64,000 nt of DNA. It comes from Rhodococcus sp. OK302 (GTDB taxonomy: Bacteria; Actinomycetota; Actinomycetes; Mycobacteriales; Mycobacteriaceae). Position 1 is the first letter of the stretch, and every line of letters starts with the position of its first letter. Below, piece after piece: positions 27,242 through 36,253 of this stretch. Where the stretch lies: contig NZ_NPJZ01000001.1 of NCBI RefSeq assembly GCF_002245895.1, positions 3,570,501 through 3,634,500 of the forward strand, read 5' to 3'. Under the pieces are notes generated by a model that was not told the origin of the DNA, did not search any database, and saw only the letters and a list, made by a program, of their open reading frames with translations. A program made the position numbers and the translations under genes.

Positions 27242-28843
27242 ATGGCAGCCACAGTAGGGGAAACTCGGGCAAGTACCGAGAGCGGTGCAATGACGCACCG
27301 CGAGATTCTCGAAGCACTCACCGGACTTATCGCAGCGCTCTTCACCGCGTTGCTGAGCAGCACGATCGTCGCGACGGCCCTCCCGACCATCATCGGGGAA
27401 TTGCACGGGACGCAGACGCAGTACGCCTGGATCATCACGTCAGCTTTGCTGGCGACAGCAGCATCGACGCCCATCTGGGGCAAACTTGCCGACCTCTTCA
27501 ACAAGAAGATGCTGGTCCAGACCTCGATCATCATCTTCGTGGTCGGTTCGGTTATCGCCGGCGCAGCGCACAACGTCCCGTTGCTGCTCGGTGCCCGCGT
27601 CATCCAGGGCATCGGCATGGGTGGTCTGACCGCCCTCGTCGTGGCGATCATCGGCACCATCATCCCGCCGCGTGATCGTGGTCGCTACTCCGGTTACATG
27701 GGCGCGGCAATGGCTGTCTCGATGTCCGGTGGACCGATCCTCGGTGGTGTGATCGTAGACACCGTCGGCTGGCGCTGGTGCTTCTATGTGTGCGTGCCGC
27801 TCGCTGTCATCGCACTGTTCCTCCTTCAGCGCACTCTGCATGTCGAGACAGTCAAGAAGGACAACGTCTCCATCGACTGGTTGGGCGCCACCCTGCTCAC
27901 CGCCGGCGTCAGCGTTTTGCTGATCTGGGTTTCCTTCGCCGGTCAGGACGATTACTACGCGTGGTTCTCGACGCAGTCCTTCTACTTCGTCGCTGGTGGA
28001 CTGGCACTGCTAGGTCTGATGATGTTTGTCGAAACCAAGGTCAAGGACCCGATCCTGCCGCTCAAGATCATCACCGAGCGCACCACCGCGCTGGCGATCG
28101 TCGCTTCGGTTGCAGTCGGTGTCGGCCTGTTCGGCGCCACCACGTTCCTGACGCAGTACTTCCAGACGGCTCGAGGTTTCGACCCGACCGCAGCCGGCAT
28201 GCTCACCATCCCGATGGTGGCCGGCATGTTGATCGCATCAGTCGGTTCCGGTCTGTTGATCACCAAGTTCGGTAAGTGGAAGCCCTTCATCGTTTCCGGT
28301 GCAGTCCTGCTCGTCATCGGTTTCGGTCTTCTATCCACTATCGATCACGCGACCAGCCTGTGGGTCATCGGAGTCTTCATCGCCATCGTCGGTTTGGGTA
28401 CCGGCATGCTGATGCAGAACATCGTTCTCGCGGTGCAGAACACGGTCAAGGCCGAAGACATCGGCGCAGCCAGCAGTATCGTCGCCTTCTTCCGGACCTT
28501 CGGCGGCGCCATCGGTGTCTCGGTGTTGGGTTCCATCCTGGCAACGCGCGTCAAAACACTGACAACGGAATCCGTTTCAACCTTGCCGCCCGAGCAGCAG
28601 GCCGTAGCGGGCAAGAGCCTGATGGACGGACTGGACCTGGGCAAGATGCCTGACTTCGTCGCGCAGATCGTTCGCTTCGCCTACGGCGACGCAACAGGCC
28701 GGATCTTCCTGGTCGCGGGGTTCGTTGCCATCGTCACGTTGATTGCGGTCATCTTCATCCCGAACCGGCCGCTGCGGACCACGATCGACATCGTGGAGCC
28801 CGAGGCAGCCGACGTCAACCTCGAGAAGAGCGTTTCTCACTGA
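27242..28843 (+). CDS. MFS drug:H+ antiporter, DHA2 (EmrB/QacA) family
   Basis: The protein has 533 residues with about 14 membrane helices. DHA2 markers are LLSSTIVATALPTIIGEL in helix 1, WIITSALLATAASTPIWGKL with the motif A loop LADLFNKK, and RVIQGIGMGGLTALVVAI in helix 4 (motif B). Motif C is GPILGGVIVD. It probably exports lipophilic toxins. Regulation is probably by the preceding MarR gene. It ends exactly where the SIMPL gene ends on the other strand. Confidence 0.9.
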   Translation: MAATVGETRASTESGAMTHREILEALTGLIAALFTALLSSTIVATALPTIIGELHGTQTQYAWIITSALLATAASTPIWGKLADLFNKKMLVQTSIIIFVVGSVIAGAAHNVPLLLGARVIQGIGMGGLTALVVAIIGTIIPPRDRGRYSGYMGAAMAVSMSGGPILGGVIVDTVGWRWCFYVCVPLAVIALFLLQRTLHVETVKKDNVSIDWLGATLLTAGVSVLLIWVSFAGQDDYYAWFSTQSFYFVAGGLALLGLMMFVETKVKDPILPLKIITERTTALAIVASVAVGVGLFGATTFLTQYFQTARGFDPTAAGMLTIPMVAGMLIASVGSGLLITKFGKWKPFIVSGAVLLVIGFGLLSTIDHATSLWVIGVFIAIVGLGTGMLMQNIVLAVQNTVKAEDIGAASSIVAFFRTFGGAIGVSVLGSILATRVKTLTTESVSTLPPEQQAVAGKSLMDGLDLGKMPDFVAQIVRFAYGDATGRIFLVAGFVAIVTLIAVIFIPNRPLRTTIDIVEPEAADVNLEKSVSH

Positions 28844-29503
28844 TCACTCCAGAGACCATCGGACACGGACCGAGATCGTTTCCTCGATCTCTCCGTGTTC
28901 GACGGCTATCGGAGTAGAAACCGCCCGGGCTGCGGAAATCAACCCACGGACCGGGCTCATCTGGTCGACGCCCTCGGTGATCTCGAGGACGTCGACCAGA
29001 TTTTTCTGTGCCAGGTCCGCGAACTGTCGGGCCTTGGACAGTGCTGCAGTCCACGCTGATTCGCGGGCATGTACCGCCAAGTCGGTTCGATCCTCGAGAT
29101 CGAATTCCAGGGAGTCCAACCGGATCGCGTCTCCGCCTGCGGCTACGCACGCCGTGATCACAGCGGCGGGGGAGCCGGCGGCGTCGGGTGCCAGATCGCG
29201 CAGGACGACTCGAAATGTTGTCGACGCCGTGAAACCGGTAGTCTCCTGGCGTCCGCCGTCGACCCACTGGCTCTGCGGGTGGACGCTTAATCCCGTCGTC
29301 ACGAGATCGGGTCCGGCGACACCGCGATTGTGCAATGCCTCCGTCAGTGCGGCCGAATGGCGTGCTAGGGCGTCAACGGCGTCGGCGACGGTGAGGTGTG
29401 TTTCGGAGACTCCGATCGTCAGGCGTGCGATATCGGGAGTCGCAGTGGCGCGAGCACTTGCGGTGACAGTGACGCTGGCGGGTTCGGTGCTGACATGATC
29501 CAT
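28844..29503 (-). CDS. SIMPL (DUF541) domain protein
   Basis: The protein has 219 residues. SVTVTASARATATPDIARLTIGV, split around residues 10-32, and a later VLEITEGV mark the SIMPL/DUF541 fold. The family is usually periplasmic or surface-bound, but no signal peptide is visible here, so it may be cytoplasmic. ATG 29503 has GAGGAAT 9 bases upstream. It is adjacent to, and convergent with, the MFS gene with no intergenic bases. The function is unknown. Confidence 0.82.
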   Translation of the reverse strand: MDHVSTEPASVTVTASARATATPDIARLTIGVSETHLTVADAVDALARHSAALTEALHNRGVAGPDLVTTGLSVHPQSQWVDGGRQETTGFTASTTFRVVLRDLAPDAAGSPAAVITACVAAGGDAIRLDSLEFDLEDRTDLAVHARESAWTAALSKARQFADLAQKNLVDVLEITEGVDQMSPVRGLISAARAVSTPIAVEHGEIEETISVRVRWSLE

Positions 29504-29642
29504 TGTGATTCCTCTGTAGATCGACAGTGAGTTTGCCGGCATTCGCCACGGTGAAGTCGGGTGCCTTCTATTCTCGCAGCAAGCACCGTGCTCGCGACTG
29601 GTGGCGGAAGCCCCTTCCGGACGCGGCACCTATGCTTCGACC

Positions 29643-30014
29643 ATGGACGAGCAGGAAACGCATCGACTGACCATGGGTGAACTGATCAGGCGTCAACGTG
29701 AACTTGCGGAGCTTCCGATGCGGCAATTGGCTGCGATGGTCGGAATCTCCAACCCCTATCTTTCGCAAATCGAGCGAAACCTGCGCGAACCCAGTGACCG
29801 TGTTCTGCGCGCAATTGCCGACAACCTTCAGTTGTCGGCCGACGCTCTCGTTGCGCAAACCGCGCAATCGGGTGACGACGGTATCTCTGCCGTGATGCGG
29901 GCGATTCGTGAAGATCCGGACCTGACGAAGGCGCAGCGGGCGGCCATCGAAGAGATGTATCAGGCTTTTCGTGAAGTCACTGTTTCTCGTCGGAAACGTA
30001 CGCACCGCGATTGA
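29643..30014 (+). CDS. XRE-type helix-turn-helix regulator of the PHA locus
   Basis: The protein has 123 residues. A clear Cro/CI-type HTH covers residues 11-65 (MGELIRRQRELAELPMRQLA, then MVGISNPYLSQIERN). The C-terminal half is helical (EDPDLTKAQRAAIEEMYQAF) and may oligomerise. It lies just upstream of the MaoC-phaC-phasin genes in the same direction, and such XRE proteins are common beside rhodococcal phaC. I infer that it controls PHA synthesis. ATG 29643 is used; ATG 29673 is a possible shorter start. Confidence 0.85.
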   Translation: MDEQETHRLTMGELIRRQRELAELPMRQLAAMVGISNPYLSQIERNLREPSDRVLRAIADNLQLSADALVAQTAQSGDDGISAVMRAIREDPDLTKAQRAAIEEMYQAFREVTVSRRKRTHRD

Positions 30015-30321
30015 GTGATCAGCAAGAGCGGCATTGCAGTGATGAATTCGGGGACGTGGCGAAGATTGCGGCGTACGTCACAATCGGACTGTTTCATTTA
30101 TCTGTGACCGAGCGTCCCCGCAGATAGGTTGTGCGCCAACATTTTAAACATCGATGTTGTGGCCTCCAGTTAGATGACTTTCGGTGTTGGGTACCGCTCG
30201 GTAAGGTGCGCGGGGTCTTCGGTTGTGTCAGTGTTCGGCTTGGCCAACAGGGGTGCGTTTTCGGCCAGGCCAGCCGCGGATTCCCGACCGAATTAGACCT
30301 TCCGATCGAGGAAAAACACTG
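30015..30321. other. Control region upstream of the PHA operon
   Basis: 307 bases without a gene. It contains a perfect 12-bp palindrome AACATCGATGTT (30147-30158) in an AT-rich setting (ATTTTAAACATC), the best candidate operator here. There are also distant inverted pairs GTCACA/TGTGAC and GGGGACG/CGTCCCC. No small ORF with a ribosome site is seen. Confidence 0.6.
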
Positions 30322-30798
30322 ATGACAGAGCTCAAGCCTAAAACCGTTGCATTGTGTGACATGCCTGAACTGGCAGGTGCCAATCTGGGTACGTCGGACT
30401 ACACACAGATCACGCAACAGCAGATCAATCTCTTCGCCGACGCGACCAATGACCATCAATGGCTTCACGTCGATCCGGAACGGGCGAAGGACGGCCCGTT
30501 CGGAACAACCATCGCGCACGGATTTCTGACGTTGTCGTATGCCCCCAGCTTGTTCTTCACGCTTCTCGACGTGAGCGGCACCGATCAGGTGATCAACTGC
30601 GGCATCGACAAGGCCAGGTTCACCGCTCCGGTACCTGTTGATTCGCACCTTGCGCTCTCGGCCGACATCACGACGGTGGAGCCCTGCCGGGGCGGGTATC
30701 AGGTGAAGGCGGAGCTGACTTTCTCGGTGGAAAATTCCGAACGCCCGGTGTGTGTCGCCGAAATGATCGTTCGTTACCTGGGGCGTATCGATGCTTGA
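30322..30798 (+). CDS. MaoC-family (R)-enoyl-CoA hydratase (PhaJ-like)
   Basis: The protein has 158 residues and a hot-dog fold. The hydratase-2 motif FADATNDHQWLHVD (38-51) shows the catalytic Asp44-x4-His49 pair, followed by GPFGTTIAHGFLTLS. It should convert trans-2-enoyl-CoA from beta-oxidation to (R)-3-hydroxyacyl-CoA, the PhaC substrate. The stop overlaps the phaC start by 8 bases, so translation is coupled. That supports a PhaJ role; a role in other hydratase pathways is less likely. Confidence 0.87.
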   Translation: MTELKPKTVALCDMPELAGANLGTSDYTQITQQQINLFADATNDHQWLHVDPERAKDGPFGTTIAHGFLTLSYAPSLFFTLLDVSGTDQVINCGIDKARFTAPVPVDSHLALSADITTVEPCRGGYQVKAELTFSVENSERPVCVAEMIVRYLGRIDA

Positions 30799-32482
30799 GA
30801 ATCTTTCGAAGAAGATTGCGTCCAAGGTCGATCCGATCGGCTGGGCTCCGGCGGTTGCGTCCGTGGCGGGTCGAGCGATCAAGAATCCTCAGGCGTTGGC
30901 TGCAGCATCGACAACCTACGCTGCCCGTATCGCTCGAATTCCTGGCGCAGCGGTCCGGGTTTACACTGCCGAGCAGTCGAATCCGCCACTGCCGGAAGGG
31001 CTTTTGGACAAGCGGTTCACTGATTGCGCCTGGCGCGAGAATCCGGCCTTCTTTGCGCTCAATCAAGGCTATTTCGCAACCCGAGGGCTTGTCGACGATG
31101 TGACAGCCGCAGGCACGGGCAACCCACTCCAGGATGCCAAGGCACGCCAGTTCGTCAATCTGGTTCTCGATGCGGTGGCGCCCACCAACTTTGCTCCCGC
31201 CAATCCGGGCGTGATCACCCGGGCTTTCGATACCGGCGGGGCCAGCCTGGTGCGGGGCGCGCGTTATGCCGTGCACGATCTCGTCAAGCGAAAGGGGCAG
31301 CCGGTCAAGGTCGACCGCGCCGCCTTCACCGTGGGTGAGAACCTGGCAGCCACGCCTGGCAAGGTCGTGTTTCGCAACGAACTGATCGAAGTGATCCAGT
31401 ACGTTCCGCAAACGCCGACAGTTCACGCGATTCCGATTCTTGCGGCACCGCCGTGGATCAACAAGTACTACATTCTCGATCTTGCGCCGGGACGCAGCCT
31501 CATCGAATGGGCAGTCAACCATGGGCGGACCGTCTTCGTCGTGTCGTATCGAAATCCTGACGAGTCCATGATGGACATCGAGATGGACGACTACTTCACT
31601 ACCGGGTTTGCCAGCGCGATGGACGTGGTTGAAGAGATCACCGGCTCCGAGAAGGTCGAGGTACTGTCGATCTGCCTCGGCGGTGCGATGGCGGCGATGT
31701 CGGCTGCGCGTTTCGCGGCGACCGGTGACACGCGGATCAGCGCACTGACGATGCTGAACACGTTGCTCGATTACAGCGAGGTCGGCGAACTGGGCTCGAT
31801 GGTCGATCCGGATACGCTCGACAGGATCGAGTACCGGATGAACAAGCAGGGTTTCCTTTCCGGCGCCGAGATGGCGGACACCTTCGACGTGATCAAGGCG
31901 AAGGACCTCATCTTCAGTTACTGGGTATCGCGGTGGATGAAGGGTGAGAAGCCGCCGGTGTTCGACATTCTGGCGTGGAATGAGGACAACACCCGGATGC
32001 CGGCGAAGATGCATTCGCAGTATCTCCGATCGCTTTACGGCCGTGATGAATTGGCGCGAGGCGAGTACGTTCTGGCAGGTCGGAAATTGGATCTGAGTGC
32101 AGTCACCTGTGACGCCTACATCGTGGGTGCAGCCAACGACCATATTGTGCCGTGGGAGTCGTCGTACAAGAGTGTGCATCTGCTCGGTGGCAACGTCCGA
32201 TTTGTTCTCACCAACGGTGGGCACATTGCCGGCGCGGTGAACCCGCCTAATCCCAAGAGTAGTTTTTGGTCTGTCAATGCGCCGGACTCTGCCGACACCA
32301 GCAGACTGCCGGAGGATCCGGCGGAGTGGAAAGAGTTGGCAGACAAGAATTCCGGGTCTTGGTGGGAGGATTGGGCACTGTGGTCGGCGCATCGCGGCGG
32401 GGATCAGGTCGAGCCGCCATCGATGGGTAGTGACAAGAATCCGGTGCTCTGTGACGGTCCGGGGACGTACGTTCTGGGCTGA
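30791..32482 (+). CDS. phaC: Class I polyhydroxyalkanoate synthase
   Basis: The protein has 563 residues. It polymerises (R)-3-hydroxyacyl-CoA to PHA at the granule surface. The catalytic triad is readable as Cys295 in SICLGG, Asp450 in NDHIVPW and His478 in GGHIAG. The lipase-like box has Ser293 where most synthases have Gly (S-x-C-x-G instead of G-x-C-x-G), a feature known in rhodococcal synthases. Other synthase motifs are APPWINKYYILDL and SWWEDWALW. The length is typical of class I. ATG 30791 overlaps the hydratase gene. Confidence 0.95.
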   Translation: MLENLSKKIASKVDPIGWAPAVASVAGRAIKNPQALAAASTTYAARIARIPGAAVRVYTAEQSNPPLPEGLLDKRFTDCAWRENPAFFALNQGYFATRGLVDDVTAAGTGNPLQDAKARQFVNLVLDAVAPTNFAPANPGVITRAFDTGGASLVRGARYAVHDLVKRKGQPVKVDRAAFTVGENLAATPGKVVFRNELIEVIQYVPQTPTVHAIPILAAPPWINKYYILDLAPGRSLIEWAVNHGRTVFVVSYRNPDESMMDIEMDDYFTTGFASAMDVVEEITGSEKVEVLSICLGGAMAAMSAARFAATGDTRISALTMLNTLLDYSEVGELGSMVDPDTLDRIEYRMNKQGFLSGAEMADTFDVIKAKDLIFSYWVSRWMKGEKPPVFDILAWNEDNTRMPAKMHSQYLRSLYGRDELARGEYVLAGRKLDLSAVTCDAYIVGAANDHIVPWESSYKSVHLLGGNVRFVLTNGGHIAGAVNPPNPKSSFWSVNAPDSADTSRLPEDPAEWKELADKNSGSWWEDWALWSAHRGGDQVEPPSMGSDKNPVLCDGPGTYVLG

Positions 32483-32491
32483 CCATTGCCC

Positions 32492-32520
32492 GTTAGCATT
32501 CAACCTGCTAACTTGCTAAC
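32492..32520. promoter_or_regulatory. Inverted and direct GCTAAC repeats before the phasin gene
   Basis: GTTAGCA (32492-32498) and TGCTAAC (32506-32512) form an inverted repeat with a 7-base spacer, followed at once by TTGCTAAC (32513-32520). This lies 9-38 bases after the phaC stop and about 40 bases before the phasin ribosome site. It is a likely regulator site for separate phasin control. Confidence 0.65.
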
Positions 32521-32560
32521 AGTTGCACGGTGTGTGCAGCCAACCTCGAAGGAGTGCGAT

Positions 32561-32902
32561 ATGACGACGACCAAGCCGACTGCCGCCGTAAACGACACAG
32601 TCACGGCATCTGCTACCTCCTCGGAATCTCCGTCGGCTGGTGCAGGATTCGTCTCTGTACTCGGCAACGTTGCCGGCCGGATCGAGTCTCTCAACGGCAA
32701 GCTGGTCGACGCGGCGAAGCAGACTGGCAACGTGTCGCTGGACACCTACGAGAAGGCTCTGACCAGCACTCTCGAGTTTCAGGAAAAGGTTACCGCTGTC
32801 AGTGGCCCGAGTTGGGTCGGTGAGTTGGCGAAGGCTCAGGCATCGTTCGTTTCCGGAGTCAGTGGTGCTTTCACCTCGGCCGCTCGTGATGCGTTGAAGT
32901 AA
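32561..32902 (+). CDS. Phasin-like PHA granule-associated protein
   Basis: The protein has 113 residues, with no Cys or signal peptide. A Thr/Ser/Ala-rich start is followed by amphipathic helices (NVAGRIESLNGKLVDAAKQT and YEKALTSTLEFQEKVTAV) like those of small actinobacterial phasins. AAGGAG lies 7 bases before the ATG. It comes directly after phaC and ends at a strong terminator. It should coat granules and limit their size. The sequence match is weak but the context is convincing. Confidence 0.8.
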   Translation: MTTTKPTAAVNDTVTASATSSESPSAGAGFVSVLGNVAGRIESLNGKLVDAAKQTGNVSLDTYEKALTSTLEFQEKVTAVSGPSWVGELAKAQASFVSGVSGAFTSAARDALK

Positions 32903-32914
32903 AGCAAGGGACAT

Positions 32915-32957
32915 CGGGGGTCGGCGTGACAAGTCATGCCGACCCCCGGTCTTTTTG
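32915..32957 (+). terminator. Strong intrinsic terminator after the phasin gene
   Basis: A 16-bp stem (32915-32930 and 32933-32948, one G-U pair) is followed by TCTTTTTGTTTT. It ends the PHA operon before the next gene. Confidence 0.9.
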
Positions 32958-32987
32958 TTTTGGTGAACTGTAAGTAGGGGGGAAGGT

Positions 32988-34154
32988 ATGGCAGTGCGAG
33001 GGATCGAATTGTGGACCCAGTTGCCGTCGGCGGCATTCGACACGTGTGAGGCGGCAGTCGTCGGGTGGTCCGGATACGTGTCCGGGTTGTGCCGCCGGCG
33101 AGCGGACATTATCGATGTGGCAACGGATTTCGCAGAATTCTGGGGTGCGGTGACGTCGCGCGAACGCCCACAATGGACTCATCGCAACGACATTGTCGGA
33201 CAATGGCCGCTCGCAGACTTACGGGACTTTTCACCGGGGATCAGTAGCACTCCGACGCCGACGCTGGTAGTGCCTCCGCAATCGGGACGAGCGTCAACGA
33301 TCGTCGACGCCGCCGAGGATCGCAGCCTGGTGGGCACTCTTCTCGACGCCGGTGCAGTAAGCCTCTACTGCATCGATTGGAATGAGGCTACCGACGCAAC
33401 GGCACAGCTCTCGATCGAAGACTACGCACTGTTGCTGGAGGAGATGATCCGGCAACTGGGTGGCCGAGTGAATCTGGTGGGATACAGCCAGGGCGGCTGG
33501 CTGGCCACGATCATTGCTGCACTTCATCCGTCCATGGTCGGATCCCTCGTTCTGATCGGCGCACCGATTGATTTTCATGCCGGCCGTCCGCTGGTGGGGG
33601 ACTGGATCAAGGCATCGCCTGCGGGCCGGGACTCGGAAACGCTGCGGTCGATTGTCGCGGCGACCTGGGAGTGGCAACGCGAGATCGGCGAGGCATTCGG
33701 AGCTCCGATGGGCCGTCCGGCCGGTGACTTCGAACGGGCTATGCGGTTGCTCGGGCACATCGACGACGCCGAGTACGTAAACCGCTATCGCGAGGCGAAG
33801 AAGTGGTTTGAATGGAAGCAAGCCGTACCGGTTGCATTCGAGACCTGGATGATCGAGCAACTGTTCGTCTCGAACCGTCTTATCTCGGGAGATCTTGTGA
33901 TCGGTTCTCGTTCAGTAGAACTCAGCGCGATCACCAGCCCACTGTTTCTGATTGCCGGAAGTGCCGATCGGATAGCGCCGCCACAGCAACTGTGGGCGCT
34001 CGAGCGAGCCGTGTCGACCCCGAGTGCGCAGATCACGCGGAAATTGGCGAAGGCCGGCCATCTGGGATTGATCATCGATCAGGGCGTATTGCACGAGCAA
34101 TGCCTTCCGGTTTTCCGTGCAATGGTGGCGATCTCCACGGTCGGCGCCTCGTAA
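32988..34154 (+). CDS. Alpha/beta-hydrolase, PHA-locus associated (possible depolymerase)
   Basis: The protein has 388 residues. It has a hydrolase nucleophile elbow GYSQGGWLATIIAAL (Ser near residue 167), a putative acid in LIAGSADRIAPP and a histidine in AKAGHLGLI. The general layout resembles PhaC and intracellular PHA depolymerases, but with Ser in place of Cys. It lacks a signal peptide. GGGGGAAGG precedes the ATG. Its position beside the PHA genes suggests a granule depolymerase or a PhaC-like regulator; that is inference only. It is separated from the phasin gene by a terminator. Confidence 0.72.
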   Translation: MAVRGIELWTQLPSAAFDTCEAAVVGWSGYVSGLCRRRADIIDVATDFAEFWGAVTSRERPQWTHRNDIVGQWPLADLRDFSPGISSTPTPTLVVPPQSGRASTIVDAAEDRSLVGTLLDAGAVSLYCIDWNEATDATAQLSIEDYALLLEEMIRQLGGRVNLVGYSQGGWLATIIAALHPSMVGSLVLIGAPIDFHAGRPLVGDWIKASPAGRDSETLRSIVAATWEWQREIGEAFGAPMGRPAGDFERAMRLLGHIDDAEYVNRYREAKKWFEWKQAVPVAFETWMIEQLFVSNRLISGDLVIGSRSVELSAITSPLFLIAGSADRIAPPQQLWALERAVSTPSAQITRKLAKAGHLGLIIDQGVLHEQCLPVFRAMVAISTVGAS

Positions 34155-34174
34155 CGCGAAGGGTCAGCAGAGTC

Positions 34175-36001
34175 CTATCCGATCGGGCCTGCAGCGATGA
34201 CACTACGCAAAGTCATGTCGAGTTGTTCGTAGGCTCCGGCGGCCAGACGTTCGAGGAGAGCAAGTTTGAGTTCCGGGGCGTGCGCGGTCAGGGCGCCGTA
34301 TTTCTCCGAGGTGAGGACGGCAACCACGACCGTGGTGTCAGCGCGAATGTCGTTGAGGAACCGGGTGTTCAGGAACATCGTCATCTCGCCGAACGTCATT
34401 CCCGCGGACAAAGTGGTGATGCGGTGCTCGATATTCTGGCTGTCGGTGAACATGGTGCTGACCTGGCCTTGCAGAATCAGATAGAACCCTGACGCCGGAT
34501 CGCCGCGCCGGGCGATCATGTCACCGCGGGCATAGGTCCGCTGTTCCAGCTGAGATGCAAAGGCCGACACCTGATTCGAAGACAATGCGTCGAGCACGGG
34601 GTGATCTTCGATCGTGACCGTCGACGGCTGGCGTTGCTGCGGGCAATGCGCCGCGAGCAAGGTGTCCTCGCACCACTGCAAGGCGGAGTCGAGGTCTGCG
34701 AAGACGCGCCCACTGCGCTGCTCGGGGTCGATGCTCGAAGTGCGCTGTCCGAGAAGTCCTTTCGGATCAACAAGCGCAACCCCGCACCCTTGTTCGCCGA
34801 GTTGGGCCCGCAGCGCTGTGATCATGCGAATTGCAGCGACGCTGGCGTCGTCGACCCGCCGGACATCGATCACGACAACTTCGAGTCCCTCATCCAGCGA
34901 ACCGATTTCACGCACCGCGGACTCCGCGCCGGCGAACAGGAGGTCGCCGTGCAGTTCGTACACTCGGCTCTGCTTGCCGACGTCGTCGAGAACGGCTTGC
35001 TCGGTGGGTGTGCGGCGCATCCGTGATGGTGCATCGGTGACGTTGTAGCGGGCACGGATCGAGGACCTCGACGCGCGAGTCACATGCAGGAAGTGAAGTT
35101 CTAATTCCTTCGACAGTGCCCTCGTTGCGGCGACACCGCGAACACTGTTTCCGTGGATATCGAGTCTGGGGGAGTAGACGGCAATGCCGATCTGCCCCGG
35201 CAGAACGGCAAGCACCCCGCCGCCGACGCCACTCTTGGCCGGCAAACCCACTTCGACCAGCCATTTTCCGGCGCCGTCGTACATCCCGCAGGTAGCCATG
35301 ACACTGAGGACCTGCTCGACTCCGATGGCCGTGAGGGCGCGCTCGTGTGTCACGGGGTTGACGCCGTTGTTGGCCATCGTCGCGGCCATCAGGCTCAGGT
35401 CGCGGCACGTCACGTCAATGGAGCATTGTCGAAAGTAGAGGTCGACGGCGTCGTCGGGGTTGCCGGAGATCACGTCGAACGAGCGCAGCATGTGGCCGAT
35501 GGCGCGATTGCGGTGTCCGGTACGCGATTCGGATGTGTAGACCGACTCGTTGAAGGACAGTTCGCGTCCGGCATACCGGGAGTAGGCGCTGCGAATGCGT
35601 TCGAAGCGTGCGGCGGGATCCGCGCCGTCGACCATCGATGCCGCAGTGATGGCTCCCGCGTTGATCATCGGGTTCCGGGGGCGCTCGGTCAGCGGATCCA
35701 GACTGATCTCGTTGAACGGCTCACCCGACGGTTCGACGTCGATCTTGTCGGCGACGGCGTCCGGGCCGTGATCGGCGAGGGCCAAGGCGTAGGTGAACGG
35801 CTTGGAGATCGATTGGATGGTGAAGGGGAGTCCGGTATCGCCGATCTCGTATACGTAGCCGTCGACGGTCGCGACGGCGATACCGAAAGAGTCGGGGGCA
35901 ACGGAAGCAAGTTCGGGAATGTAATCGGCCAACGTGCCGGCGTCGAGAGTGCGGACGTCGTTGAATATTCGGGTTATCAGATCGTTGACCACGTTTCCCA
36001 T
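34175..36001 (-). CDS. glsA: Glutaminase fused to STAS and cyclic-nucleotide-binding domains
   Basis: The protein has 608 residues with three domains. The first ~310 residues form a serine-dependent glutaminase, with Ser64-x-x-Lys67 in QSISKPF, plus NPMINAGAI and NGVNP. It hydrolyses glutamine to glutamate and ammonia. A STAS domain follows (about 355-460, LEVVVIDVRRVDDASVAAIR). The C-terminal ~130 residues form a cNMP-binding fold (RRGDPASGFYLILQGQVS, TFGEMTMF). This suggests control by a nucleotide or by a partner protein. It is divergent from dxs with ~250 bases between. Confidence 0.9.
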   Translation of the reverse strand: MGNVVNDLITRIFNDVRTLDAGTLADYIPELASVAPDSFGIAVATVDGYVYEIGDTGLPFTIQSISKPFTYALALADHGPDAVADKIDVEPSGEPFNEISLDPLTERPRNPMINAGAITAASMVDGADPAARFERIRSAYSRYAGRELSFNESVYTSESRTGHRNRAIGHMLRSFDVISGNPDDAVDLYFRQCSIDVTCRDLSLMAATMANNGVNPVTHERALTAIGVEQVLSVMATCGMYDGAGKWLVEVGLPAKSGVGGGVLAVLPGQIGIAVYSPRLDIHGNSVRGVAATRALSKELELHFLHVTRASRSSIRARYNVTDAPSRMRRTPTEQAVLDDVGKQSRVYELHGDLLFAGAESAVREIGSLDEGLEVVVIDVRRVDDASVAAIRMITALRAQLGEQGCGVALVDPKGLLGQRTSSIDPEQRSGRVFADLDSALQWCEDTLLAAHCPQQRQPSTVTIEDHPVLDALSSNQVSAFASQLEQRTYARGDMIARRGDPASGFYLILQGQVSTMFTDSQNIEHRITTLSAGMTFGEMTMFLNTRFLNDIRADTTVVVAVLTSEKYGALTAHAPELKLALLERLAAGAYEQLDMTLRSVIAAGPIG

Positions 36002-36253
36002 GGATCGACTCTAGGCGGCTTCGACGCTGATTTCGGGGACCGAAAGTATCCGCGTGAGAGATCTGCAATCCGATTTGTCTGTGATTGCGCTCACGATCGA
36101 CGGCGGTAGTCGCCCTGTAACTCGAAGTCACAGGTGAATCACGCGGAGTCCGCGTGTCGGTTCGGCGCAACGCTCCGTAGACTGACAGCACTGTCGCACA
36201 GACAGCCGCGGCGCGCACCGGTGCAGCTGTGAAGCACGGAGGGAGCGATCTCG

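Noticed and set aside
30668..32503. Minus-strand open frame of 611 codons opposite phaC
   Set aside because: Antisense to a certain PHA synthase with readable catalytic residues; the product is rich in Arg and His with no domain.
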